Assembly: GCA_018402565.1 (NCBI GenBank)
Contig: JAGYIQ010000007.1
Location: 62,001 to 126,000 of the forward strand
DNA: 64,000 bases
Source: Pirellulaceae bacterium
GTDB lineage: Bacteria > Planctomycetota > Planctomycetia > Pirellulales > Pirellulaceae
Direction: 5' to 3'
Part shown: positions 44,035 through 52,734 of the stretch, piece by piece
Position numbering within the stretch: the stretch's first letter is position 1
Layout of the letters: every line of letters starts with the position of its first letter
Translations under genes and position numbers: made by a program
Notes under the pieces: model-generated
Seen by the model: the letters and a program-made list of their open reading frames with translations, nothing else
Told to the model about the DNA's origin: nothing
The model's database searches: none

Positions 44035-45507
44035 ATGGCGACGGCGAATCCAGTTTCGGCACTGCCGAAGGTCAAGTACACCCAGTGTTTTATTGGCGGC
44101 CAGTGGGTGGATAGCATCAGCGGTAAGACGTTCGAGACGATCAATCCGGCGACTGAGGAAGTGATCGCCACGGTATCCGAGGGTGACGCGGCCGACGTTG
44201 ACGTGGCGGCGAAGATTGCTCGTGAGACCTTCGAATCGGCACGTTGGCGGAAGATGAGTGCGCGGGAACGCGGCCGTTTGCTGTATCGCTTGGCGGACTT
44301 GATCGAAGAGAACGCCGATTACTTGGCGGCCTTGGAATCCTTGGACAATGGCAAGCCCGTCCGTGATGCTCGCGCGGCCGACGTGCCGCTGACGATTCAG
44401 TGCCTCCGCTATTACGCCGGTTATGCGGACAAGATTCACGGCTACACGATCCCCATCGATGGCAACTTCCTTTGCTACACGCGGAAGGAGCCCACCGGTG
44501 TGGTCGGCCAGATCATCCCGTGGAACTTTCCCATGCTGATGACGGCTTGGAAGTGGGGGCCGGCGTTAACTGCGGGCTGTACGATCGTTATGAAGCCCGC
44601 GGAACAGACGCCGTTGACCTGTTTGGCGATGGCCGCTCTGGCCCAAGAGGCTGGTTTCCCTGACGGCGTTATCAATGTCATCCCGGGTTATGGTCCGACC
44701 GCCGGTGCCGCGATTGTGCGACATCCGTTGATCGACAAGGTCGCCTTCACGGGCGAACATCGAACCGCGCAGATCATCATGCGGGACGGGGCGGAGACGC
44801 TCAAACGCTTGACCTTTGAGTTGGGTGGCAAGAGTCCGAATATCGTGTTTGACGATGCGGACTTGGATGCCGCCGTCGAGGGTTCGCACTTTGGCTTGTA
44901 CTTCAATCAAGGCCAATGCTGTTGTGCAGGTAGTCGCCTGTTTGTGCACGAGTCGATTCACGACAAGTTCGTGGAGCGCTTGGTGGCCAAGAACGAGGTC
45001 CGTCGGCTGGGCAATCCCTTGGATCCTGCCACCGAGCAGGGTCCGCAAGTCGACCAAGCGCAGTTCGACAAGATCATGTCGTTTGTCGAGAAGGGCAAGA
45101 GCGAAGGCGCTCAGTGTTTGACGGGTGGGCAGCGGTTCGGTGACCGAGGCTACTTCATCCAGCCGACATTGTTCTCCGATGTCACCGACCAGATGGCGAT
45201 TGCTCAAGATGAGATCTTCGGTCCTGTGCTGAGTGTGCTGAAGTTCCGCGACATGGACGACCTGATCCAGCGTGCCAACAACACCATGTTTGGCTTGGCG
45301 GCGGCGGTGTGGACGCGGGACATCAAGAAGGCGCATTATGTCGCCGAGCAGGTCCGCGCCGGGACCGTGTGGGTCAATTGCTACAACGTGTTCGACGCCG
45401 CCGCGCCGTTTGGTGGCTTCAAGATGTCCGGCAGCGGTCGAGAACTGGGCGAAGATGGCCTGCGACCGTACCTCGAGACCAAAACGGTCACCATGGCGTT
45501 GGGCTAA
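44035..45507 (+). CDS. Aldehyde dehydrogenase (NAD(P)+)
   Basis: 490 residues, the full length of the ALDH family. The general-base Glu is in FELGGKSPN, the catalytic Cys near residue 296 in [11 protein letters not shown], and EIFGPVLS and the PFGGFKMSG ending are present. It resembles the ALDH1/2 class that oxidises small or aromatic aldehydes. One oddity is FTGEHRTAQ where most members have FTGSTxVG in the cofactor-binding loop. The ribosome site AGGAG lies 8 bases ahead. The next gene starts immediately after its stop codon, so the two are probably one transcript. Confidence 0.93.
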   Translation: MATANPVSALPKVKYTQCFIGGQWVDSISGKTFETINPATEEVIATVSEGDAADVDVAAKIARETFESARWRKMSARERGRLLYRLADLIEENADYLAALESLDNGKPVRDARAADVPLTIQCLRYYAGYADKIHGYTIPIDGNFLCYTRKEPTGVVGQIIPWNFPMLMTAWKWGPALTAGCTIVMKPAEQTPLTCLAMAALAQEAGFPDGVINVIPGYGPTAGAAIVRHPLIDKVAFTGEHRTAQIIMRDGAETLKRLTFELGGKSPNIVFDDADLDAAVEGSHFGLYFNQGQCCCAGSRLFVHESIHDKFVERLVAKNEVRRLGNPLDPATEQGPQVDQAQFDKIMSFVEKGKSEGAQCLTGGQRFGDRGYFIQPTLFSDVTDQMAIAQDEIFGPVLSVLKFRDMDDLIQRANNTMFGLAAAVWTRDIKKAHYVAEQVRAGTVWVNCYNVFDAAAPFGGFKMSGSGRELGEDGLRPYLETKTVTMALG

Positions 45508-48500
45508 ATGTTTCAGCGATTGCTTCTGCCCTGCCGCATCGTGCAACTTCCAGGCCGTCGGTTCGCTGAGAACCGGCGGTCGGTTGGGCGAGTTCTGCCT
45601 CCGACCCGGCAGCTGTGGTTCGCGGCCGCTCGTGCCATGGCGGCGATTTGCGGGCTGCTGGTTACTGCCGTCGGGTTGGGCGTGCTGGGTGGCATTTGGC
45701 CCGTGGTCGTGCTGGCTAATCCGCATCCCTGGGTTGGTACACAGGCTCAAGAACAATCGTCTCAGGAACAATCGGTTCAAGGACAACTGGCCCAAGAACA
45801 GCCGGTTCAAGATCAACTCGCTCACGATCAAGGGCCGCAAGATGCGGTGGAGCGGCAGGCGGCGGAGCATTTCTTTGAGAGCTCGATCCGCCCGTTGTTG
45901 CAAGCGCGTTGCCACGATTGTCATGGAGCGCAACAGCAGGCGGGCGACTTGCGGTTGGATAGTCGCGCGGCGATGTTGCGTGGGGGGCAATCAGGTGCGG
46001 CGATCAAGCCGGGGGATCCTCGCGGCAGTCTGCTGATGCAAGCGGTGCATCGGACCGAGGGTTTGGAGATGCCGCCGGACGAGCCGTTGTCGGCCGAGGA
46101 CGTGGCGGCGTTGGAACGCTGGATCGAGAACGGTGCGGTTTGGAGCGGCGCGGAGCCGATCGAACCGTCGGAGATCGAGCGTCGGTCGGCGGAGCATTGG
46201 GCGTTCCGCTCGCTGGGCCAGACGCAAACCGACGAGCCACTGGCGCGGGTTATCGATCGGTGGATCGAATCCAAGCTACAAACCGAGGGACTGGCGCGGG
46301 CTCCGGTGGCGGATCGACGGACGTTGCTGCGGCGGCTGAGTTATGTCGCGACGGGTCTCCCGCCTAGTTTCAGCCAGATAGAAGACTTTTGTCAGGACGC
46401 CGATCCGGCGGCTTACGAGCGATGGGTGGATCGGTTGTTGGCGACTCCGCAGTTCGGCGAGCACTGGGCGCGGCATTGGTTGGACCTGGCTCGCTACTCG
46501 GATACCAAGGGTTACGTGTACGATCGCGAGGAGCGGTTCTGGACGCATGCTTGGAGCTATCGGGATTGGGTCATCGACGCTTTGAACCGCGACCTGCCCT
46601 ACGACCAATTTGTGCGGTTGCAATTGGCGGCCGACCAAATTGCCAGCGAGCCCCAGGACTTGGCGGCCATGGGATTTTTGACGGTTGGGCGACGTTTTTT
46701 GGGCGTCAAACCGGACATTATCGATGATCGAATCGACGTGGTCTCGCGGGGGTTGTTGGGGTTGACCGTCAGTTGTGCGCGTTGCCACGACCACAAGTAC
46801 GACGCCATCCCGACGGCGGATTATTATTCGTTGTATGGCGTCATGGCCAGTTGTTATGAAGAGGATCGGTCGCTGGTTGCCCCCGAGTCGCTGTCGGCGG
46901 AATATGTGGCGGAATTGACGAAACGACAACAGGCTTACAGCGAGCAGCACGCGAAGCTGCGTGACGAGGCTGCCGAGCGAGTTCGCCAGCGTCTGTCGGA
47001 TTATTTGGCGGCCCAATTGGAGTTGGAGCGATACCCGGGCGAGCTGTTTGGCCAACTGTTCAAGCCGGACGATCTGTTGCCTTCGGTCGTGCATCGCTGG
47101 GCCGACTACCTGCGTCGCTCGAGCACTTCAGGTGATCCGATTTTTTCGGCATGGCATCGATTGTTGATGCTGCCGGTGGCCGAGTTCTCGGTGTTGGCAC
47201 CGACGGTGGTGGCCGAGCTTCTGGCAGCCGAGCCCAGCGTGGTCCATCCGGCTATCGCAGCGGCATTGCGGAACGGGCAACTCAGCTCGCACAAAGATGT
47301 CGTGCGTTTGTACTCGGAGGTTCTCACAGCGCAATTGGCCGCCTTATCGCCACCGAACGTTGACGCTGCAAGTGAAAATGCGGCCAACGATGAAAAGGTT
47401 ACCACTGAAGTGGAGAACGAGGCTGCAGCGGCAGGCGGTGGGTCGACCTGTGGAACCGGTGCTGTCGACGGGGTGACGACCGCGACGGCGACCGCGACCG
47501 GAACGGTTGCTCGGGATCCGTTGTTCGAGGCCTTGTTCTTCGGGCCCGACTCGCCGTGTGTGGTCCCGAATGAACCGATTGTGGAGATTGAGTATTTTGT
47601 TGATTTCGCGAGTTGTGAAAGTTTGTGGCGTTTGCAATCGGAGATCGATCGCTGGGTGTTGCAAGGTGGAGCGGCCGACCGGCGCGCGCGGGTGCTGGTG
47701 GATCGACCGCTCGCGGTGGAGCCCCAAGTGTTTCGTCGTGGAAGTCCACAGCGGAAAGGTGACTTTGTACCGCGGCAGTTCCTCGGCTTGTTGACTGGCA
47801 GCGAGCGTCAGCCGTTTCAGCAGGGAAGCGGCCGGTTGGAACTGGCCAATGCCATCGTGGCCCCCGACAATCCGCTGACAGCCCGAGTGATGGTCAATCG
47901 GATGTGGGGTCATGTGTTTGGCCAGCCGTTGGTGTCGACCACCAGCGACTTTGGGCTGCGGGCGGAGCCTCCCAGTCATCCGGAGTTGTTGGATCACTTG
48001 GCGCAGGAGTTCATTGCGCAAGGGTGGAGCGTCAAGCAATTGCTCCGGCAGATGTTGTTGTCGGAGACGTTTCGCCAGGCGGGTGCTGCAGCGATCGACC
48101 CAACCAGGCGGGAGCGGGCGTTGACAGTGGATCCAGAGAATCGCAGCTTGTGGCATGCCAAACCCCGGCGGCTAACGATTGAGGCCCTGCGTGATTCGAT
48201 GCTGGCTACCAGCGGACAATTGGAGTTGGCTCCGGCCGGTGGCAAAGCGGTCGAACTGTGGGCCGCGCCCTATGCTCGTCGGCGGAGCGTGTACGGTTTG
48301 GTGGATCGTCAGTTCCTGCCCAGCTTGCTGCGTGGCTTTGACTTCGCCAATCCCGATCTGCACATACCTTGGCGGAGTGAAACGACGGTCGCGCAACAAT
48401 GCTTGTTTTTTCTGAACCATCCATTGGTGTTGGAGCAAGCCAAAGCGGTGGTGGTGGCTGCCTCAGAGGGCGTGGCTGCCGACGATCATGCGACTCGTGT

Positions 48501-48675
48501 CCAGCAGCTGTTTCGGCGGATCTTGCAACGGGAGCCCTCCGAGTTGGAGTCATTGGAGGCGATGGAGCTCCTCGATGCGGCTGCTGCAGAAACCAGCGTG
48601 ACGGGGCAGTTGGATCCGTGGGAGCAGTTGGCGCAAGTGTTGTACAGCGGCAATGAATTTTTGTTTATCGAGTAA
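45508..48675 (+). CDS. Planctomycete cytochrome-type protein (PSCyt1-DUF1549-DUF1553)
   Basis: 1055 residues, starting at the base after the ALDH stop. Residues 35-75 are an export segment with a Gln/Glu/Asp-rich repeat after it (EQSSQEQSVQGQLAQEQPVQ). Residues about 125-215 are PSCyt1 with heme-type RCHDCH; 240-450 are DUF1549 (WARHWLDLARYSDTKGY) with a second CARCH site; 700-1050 are DUF1553 (NPLTARVMVNRMWGHVFG, RRLTIEALRDSML). Between 570 and 670 lies a variable acidic linker. These proteins are characteristic of planctomycetes and paired with DUF1501; a role in periplasmic carbohydrate or electron chemistry is suspected but unproven. Confidence 0.93.
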   Translation: MFQRLLLPCRIVQLPGRRFAENRRSVGRVLPPTRQLWFAAARAMAAICGLLVTAVGLGVLGGIWPVVVLANPHPWVGTQAQEQSSQEQSVQGQLAQEQPVQDQLAHDQGPQDAVERQAAEHFFESSIRPLLQARCHDCHGAQQQAGDLRLDSRAAMLRGGQSGAAIKPGDPRGSLLMQAVHRTEGLEMPPDEPLSAEDVAALERWIENGAVWSGAEPIEPSEIERRSAEHWAFRSLGQTQTDEPLARVIDRWIESKLQTEGLARAPVADRRTLLRRLSYVATGLPPSFSQIEDFCQDADPAAYERWVDRLLATPQFGEHWARHWLDLARYSDTKGYVYDREERFWTHAWSYRDWVIDALNRDLPYDQFVRLQLAADQIASEPQDLAAMGFLTVGRRFLGVKPDIIDDRIDVVSRGLLGLTVSCARCHDHKYDAIPTADYYSLYGVMASCYEEDRSLVAPESLSAEYVAELTKRQQAYSEQHAKLRDEAAERVRQRLSDYLAAQLELERYPGELFGQLFKPDDLLPSVVHRWADYLRRSSTSGDPIFSAWHRLLMLPVAEFSVLAPTVVAELLAAEPSVVHPAIAAALRNGQLSSHKDVVRLYSEVLTAQLAALSPPNVDAASENAANDEKVTTEVENEAAAAGGGSTCGTGAVDGVTTATATATGTVARDPLFEALFFGPDSPCVVPNEPIVEIEYFVDFASCESLWRLQSEIDRWVLQGGAADRRARVLVDRPLAVEPQVFRRGSPQRKGDFVPRQFLGLLTGSERQPFQQGSGRLELANAIVAPDNPLTARVMVNRMWGHVFGQPLVSTTSDFGLRAEPPSHPELLDHLAQEFIAQGWSVKQLLRQMLLSETFRQAGAAAIDPTRRERALTVDPENRSLWHAKPRRLTIEALRDSMLATSGQLELAPAGGKAVELWAAPYARRRSVYGLVDRQFLPSLLRGFDFANPDLHIPWRSETTVAQQCLFFLNHPLVLEQAKAVVVAASEGVAADDHATRVQQLFRRILQREPSELESLEAMELLDAAAAETSVTGQLDPWEQLAQVLYSGNEFLFIE

Positions 48676-48678
48676 ATC

Positions 48679-50118
48679 ATGATTCCGAATAACGTCAGTC
48701 CGGATGCAACGCAACGTTGGACGCGGCGCAGTTGGCTGCAGCATGCGGGCTTGGGGCTCGGGGCTTTGGGATTGACGCATTTGCTGAGCCGCGATGGATG
48801 GTTGGCGGCCGACCAGGGGGCTGCGACGCAACATCCGTTGCGGGCTCGATCGCCCCATTTTCCTGGGCGGGCGAAGCGGGTGATTCAGTTTTTTCTCAAC
48901 GGCGGTCCCTCGCATGTGGACACGTTTGATCCAAAGCCCGCCTTGGCGAAGTACGCCGGTCAGCCGTTGCCGGAGACTTTCGCCACGGAGCGGAAGACGG
49001 GCGCTGCGTTCCCCTCGCCCTTCAAATTTGAGCGCTACGGCGAGTCGGGGATTGAGGTGAGCGAGATCTTCTCGAAGACGGCCCAGCACATCGACGATAT
49101 CGCCGTGATCCGCTCGATGGTGGCCGCGGTACCGAATCATGAACCTTCGTTGATGTTGATGAACTGTGGTGATGCGTTGCAGTCGCGCCCCAGTCTGGGG
49201 GCGTGGGTGTTGTACGGAATGGGTAGCGAGAACGAGAACTTGCCGGGGTTCCTGGCTTTGTGTCCGGGTGGGCTGCCGATCAAAGATTCGGAGAATTGGC
49301 AGTCGAGTTTCTTGCCGGGCGCATACCAGGGGACTTACATCGACAGTCAGCACGAGAGTCTGGGGAAGCTGATCGAAAATATCGAGCACCCGCAGATCTC
49401 GGCCGCGGCCCAGCGACGGCAGTTGGACTTGTTGAGTACGTGGAATCGACGGCATCAGAGTCAGCAGGTCGATCCGCGTTTGGAGGCGAGGATCCAAACT
49501 TACGAATTGGCGTTCCGCATGCAGGGCGAGGCGCGCGAGGCTTTTGACCTGAGCACCGAAACGGCGGCCACCATCGAGGCCTACGGGACGTCAGTCCACG
49601 GTCGGCAGACCTTGATTGCTCGGCGGTTGATCGAACGCGGTGTGCGATACGTGCAGTTGTGGCACGGCGCGGGTCAACCGTGGGACAATCATGATCAGAT
49701 TGAAACCCAGCATCGGAAGTTGGCGGGCGAGATCGATCAACCGATCGCTGCGTTATTGACCGACCTCAAGCAACGAGGCTTGCTGGATGAGACCTTGGTG
49801 ATCTGGGGTGGGGAATTTGGTCGGACGCCGACGGTAGAGTTGAGCGGTGACGGCAATCCTCAGTACGGCCGCGACCACAATCATTATGGCTTTTCGGTTT
49901 GGTTGGCGGGAGGTGGCATTAAGGGCGGGACGGTGTACGGGGCCACCGACGAGTTCGGCTTTCGCGCGCAGGAGAATATTGTTACGGCTCACGATCTGCA
50001 TGCCACGATTCTGCACACGCTGGGCTTCGATCACACGCGTTTGACCTTCCGCTACGCGGGGCGCGACTTCCGCTTGACCGACGTGCATGGACAGGTGTTG
50101 CATCCCATTCTGTCGTAG
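48679..50118 (+). CDS. DUF1501 exported protein
   Basis: 479 residues. A twin-arginine signal is visible (TRRSWLQHAGLGLGALGL), so it is exported folded. The DUF1501 body resembles the sulfatase/alkaline phosphatase fold (FFLNGGPSHVDTFDPKPAL, WDNHDQ, VIWGGEFGRTP, GRDHNHYGFSVWLAGGG, AHDLHATILHTLGFDH). It begins 4 bases after the PSCyt1 gene, its constant genomic partner. Probably a periplasmic hydrolase of unknown substrate. Confidence 0.93.
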   Translation: MIPNNVSPDATQRWTRRSWLQHAGLGLGALGLTHLLSRDGWLAADQGAATQHPLRARSPHFPGRAKRVIQFFLNGGPSHVDTFDPKPALAKYAGQPLPETFATERKTGAAFPSPFKFERYGESGIEVSEIFSKTAQHIDDIAVIRSMVAAVPNHEPSLMLMNCGDALQSRPSLGAWVLYGMGSENENLPGFLALCPGGLPIKDSENWQSSFLPGAYQGTYIDSQHESLGKLIENIEHPQISAAAQRRQLDLLSTWNRRHQSQQVDPRLEARIQTYELAFRMQGEAREAFDLSTETAATIEAYGTSVHGRQTLIARRLIERGVRYVQLWHGAGQPWDNHDQIETQHRKLAGEIDQPIAALLTDLKQRGLLDETLVIWGGEFGRTPTVELSGDGNPQYGRDHNHYGFSVWLAGGGIKGGTVYGATDEFGFRAQENIVTAHDLHATILHTLGFDHTRLTFRYAGRDFRLTDVHGQVLHPILS

Positions 50119-50135
50119 GGACGGTTAGGCAATAC

Positions 50136-50296
50136 GTAACCGTTCACAATAGCAGAGCAATCCCAGGGGCAGGTGCGTTACGCAAGTCGGATCGTCCGTG
50201 GTGCAAACTCCTTCAATCACCATCGGTTTGACACGCCAACGATCTGACTGTTAGCTCGACTTGCTCCACGACACCCTACGGGGCGTGAACGGTTAC
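50136..50296. mobile_element. 161-bp MITE-like element with perfect 12-bp inverted ends
   Basis: GTAACCGTTCAC at 50136-50147 and its exact reverse complement GTGAACGGTTAC at 50285-50296 bound a non-coding unit. Its interior carries GCGTTACGCAAGTCGGAT on the left and CGACTTGCTCCACGACACCC on the right. Diverged relatives lie at 22042-22211 and 35123-35215. No transposase is in the window, so it would be moved in trans. Confidence 0.75.
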
Positions 50297-50326
50297 GGCA
50301 ATGCCTTTGTGATTTTGGACGATTTC

Positions 50327-50998
50327 TTAGCGGCTACCTGCGGCCATCAGGTAGAGCATTTCGGTACAGATTTGTTGGCAGCGTTGGTCGTAGCGTTCGG
50401 CTTCTGCGGGTGTGTCATCGGCGACTTTGGGGTCTTCGTAGCGAATGGGAGCTCGGAGGTCGCAGCCGGGAACCAGCGGGCAGGCTTGATCGGCCTCGGC
50501 GCAGGTCATGATGGCGACATAGCCTTGGCTGGGGTTCGGCGGCGCGTCGTAAACTTTGGAAAAGCACTCGATGGCGGGCCAGGCGTCGGAGAACGATACG
50601 TGGTATCGCGGGTTGGCGACGGTTGGATCGACCGAGGTGATCTGCAAACCGCTGCGGCGGAGGGCCGCCACGGCCCGAGGATTGAAAGCGGTCGCCTCGG
50701 TTCCGCCGGAGAAGGTTTCGATGTGTGGCAGGCCGTGATAGACCGCTGCCACTCGCGCCCAGATTTGGCCCAAGTGACTGCGTCGCGAATTGTGTGTGCA
50801 GATGAAGGTCAAGCGCGGGACTTGGTCGGCTCGGCAGTGGCGAATGTAGGTCGCCACTTGGTCCAACGCCAGGCGACGGTCGGAGCTCAACGTCTCCAAA
50901 CCCTGAGCAGCCTGCTCCAGATACTGTTGCAAGGCCGGGTAGAAGCGGCCGCGGATCTCGTTGAGATTCGACATCGAAGACATGCTTTCTGTTTCCAT
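50327..50998 (-). CDS. arsC: Arsenate reductase-like low-molecular-weight phosphatase (ArsC type)
   Basis: 223 residues. The P-loop CTHNSRRS (CX5R plus Ser) is that of ArsC/LMW-PTPase reductases of the Staphylococcus type, followed by AAVYHG and SGGTEATAFNPRAV. About 55 N-terminal residues precede the domain, longer than in the classic 130-residue enzyme. Further Cys occur in MTCAEADQACP, a plausible relay disulfide. It is divergent from arsR and acr3 and expected to reduce arsenate to arsenite for export. Confidence 0.88.
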   Translation of the reverse strand: METESMSSMSNLNEIRGRFYPALQQYLEQAAQGLETLSSDRRLALDQVATYIRHCRADQVPRLTFICTHNSRRSHLGQIWARVAAVYHGLPHIETFSGGTEATAFNPRAVAALRRSGLQITSVDPTVANPRYHVSFSDAWPAIECFSKVYDAPPNPSQGYVAIMTCAEADQACPLVPGCDLRAPIRYEDPKVADDTPAEAERYDQRCQQICTEMLYLMAAGSR

Positions 50999-51024
50999 AA
51001 ACGGGGCTACAAGTGACGCGGGCG

Positions 51025-51068
51025 TTGACGCCGGCCGATAGTGTTGCTAAATTTGCATGGTGGTGCAA
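51025..51068 (+). promoter_or_regulatory. arsR promoter and probable ArsR operator
   Basis: A -35 box TTGACG (51025-51030) and -10 box TAAATT (51048-51053) are 17 bases apart. The inverted repeat TTGCA-n6-TGCAA (51053-51068) directly overlaps the end of the -10 box, the place where ArsR proteins bind. The arsR ribosome site GGAG follows at 51081. Confidence 0.6.
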
Positions 51069-51092
51069 GTATACATCTATGGAGCGAGTTCG

Positions 51093-51443
51093 ATGGACCC
51101 GTTGGAGGCTTCTCGCTGCTGCAGTCCGCTGGACGAGCAATTGGATGCTCAGTTGTTTCGCGCGTTGGGGGATCCGACGCGGTTGCAATTGTTGGGATGT
51201 TTGGCGAAATGCGGCCGGGCGTGCTCGGTCACCGAGTTGAGCGCGTGTTGTCAGGTCGACTTCTCGGTGGTGTCGCGGCATTTGGCACAGTTGGCTCGGG
51301 CTGGTGTTCTGACGGTCTCCAAGCAAGGGCGGACGGTGTATTACGAAGTCCGTTATCGCGAGGTCGCGACGGCTTTTCGTGCACTGGCGCGTTCGTTGGA
51401 TCAATGCCGACCGAAACAGAGAGGGACAAGTTGTGGTTGTTGA
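51093..51443 (+). CDS. arsR: ArsR-family metalloid-sensing repressor
   Basis: 116 residues from ATG 51093, which has GGAG 8 bases ahead; the longer frame from 51057 would start inside the promoter region. The winged helix is clear (LFRALGDPTRLQLLGCL, VDFSVVSRHLAQLARAGVL, RTVYYEV). Cys pairs in KCGRACSV and SACC, near the DNA-binding helix, and a C-terminal CGC could bind As(III). It overlaps acr3 by 11 bases. Confidence 0.9.
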   Translation: MDPLEASRCCSPLDEQLDAQLFRALGDPTRLQLLGCLAKCGRACSVTELSACCQVDFSVVSRHLAQLARAGVLTVSKQGRTVYYEVRYREVATAFRALARSLDQCRPKQRGTSCGC

Positions 51444-52533
51444 GAAGCCTGAAGCCGTGGTGGCCAATCCTGTGGAGACGTCGGAAAAAGCCTTGCCGGG
51501 CATTTCGTTTTTTGAGAGGAATCTGACGGTCTGGGTGGTGCTCTGCATGGTCGTGGGCGTGTTGATCGGCCAGTTTCTACCGGCGATCCCGCGAGGCTTG
51601 TCTCAGTTGCAGTACGCTCAAGTCTCGTTACCGATCGCGGTACTGATCTGGTTGATGATCTACCCGATGATGATGAAGGTGGACTTCGCCAGCATCACCG
51701 CGGTGAGGCGGAATCCGTCTGGGCTGATCGTCACCTGGGTGATCAATTGGTTGATCAAGCCATTTACGATGTTTGGGATTGCCTATTTGTTTTTTTATTG
51801 GATTTTCCAGCCTTGGATTTCACCTGAGTTGGCTCGGGATTATCTCTCGGGTGCTATCCTGTTGGGGGCAGCGCCTTGCACGGCCATGGTGTTTGTCTGG
51901 AGTCATTTGACGCGAGGTAATGCGGCCTACACGGTGGTGCAGGTGGCGACCAATGACCTGATCATTTTGGTGGCCTTTGCCCCGATAGTCGCCTTCCTGT
52001 TGGGGATGGGCGGTATAACGGTACCTTGGTCGACCTTGCTGGCCTCGGTGGTGCTGTTTGTCGTGATCCCCTTGGCAGGCGGTATTCTGACTCGGACCTT
52101 GGTAACTCGGGCCTGGGGGCTCGATTACTTTCTGCGTGTGTTCTTGCCGAAGTTTGAGCACGTGACGATCGGGGGCTTGCTCCTCACCTTGATCTTGATT
52201 TTTTCGTTTCAAGGCGAGGTGATTCTCAAGCATCCCTTGCACATTGTCTTGATTGCGATTCCCTTGATTGTCCAAACGGTCTTGATCTTTTTCTTGGCCT
52301 ACAGCACCTGTCAGAGAATCGGCTGTCGGCATGAAATTGCCGCACCTGCCGCGATGATCGGTGCATCGAATTTTTTCGAGCTATCCGTGGCGGTCGCCAT
52401 CACGCTGTTTGGAGCCGATTCCCCGGTGGTGCTGGCCACGATTGTCGGGGTGTTGGTCGAAGTTCCTGTGATGTTGGCCCTGGTGCGATACGCCAATCGC
52501 ACGACATTCCAGTTTCCCCAAACTCAGGCGTAA
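51433..52533 (+). CDS. acr3: Arsenite efflux permease, ACR3 family
   Basis: 366 residues from GTG 51433, which has AGAGAGGGA a few bases upstream; the frame further up is inside arsR. About ten membrane helices (WVVLCMVVGVLIGQFLP, PIAVLIWLMIYPMMMKVDF, GAILLGAAPCTAMVFVWSHL with the conserved Cys, NDLIILVAFAPIVAFLL, GASNFFELSVAVAI). It exports arsenite, and the overlap with arsR implies joint control. Confidence 0.93.
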   Translation: MVVEKPEAVVANPVETSEKALPGISFFERNLTVWVVLCMVVGVLIGQFLPAIPRGLSQLQYAQVSLPIAVLIWLMIYPMMMKVDFASITAVRRNPSGLIVTWVINWLIKPFTMFGIAYLFFYWIFQPWISPELARDYLSGAILLGAAPCTAMVFVWSHLTRGNAAYTVVQVATNDLIILVAFAPIVAFLLGMGGITVPWSTLLASVVLFVVIPLAGGILTRTLVTRAWGLDYFLRVFLPKFEHVTIGGLLLTLILIFSFQGEVILKHPLHIVLIAIPLIVQTVLIFFLAYSTCQRIGCRHEIAAPAAMIGASNFFELSVAVAITLFGADSPVVLATIVGVLVEVPVMLALVRYANRTTFQFPQTQA

Positions 52534-52734
52534 AATGCGTTAAATTTTGGCAGGATTGGCCGATTGTTACGCAGCAGCACTTGAAACAACGTCGTCGCTT
52601 TAGCATGATTCATTGACGACGTTGACAGAGCATGAACCGCTCCAACGGGAGGCAGTTCGCGGGACCGTCCCAGTGGAATGGGCACGGGCAGTCCGCGACC
52701 GAAGTTCAACTGTGCAGAAAGTTCGAATCGATCC

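Noticed and set aside
46276-47094. Minus-strand open frame of 272 residues, with others opposite the PSCyt1 and DUF1501 genes
   Set aside because: GC-rich antisense shadow of a well-supported gene on the other strand.
50300-51016. Plus-strand open frame of 251 residues opposite arsC
   Set aside because: Shadow of the arsC-like gene, which has clear motifs on the minus strand.
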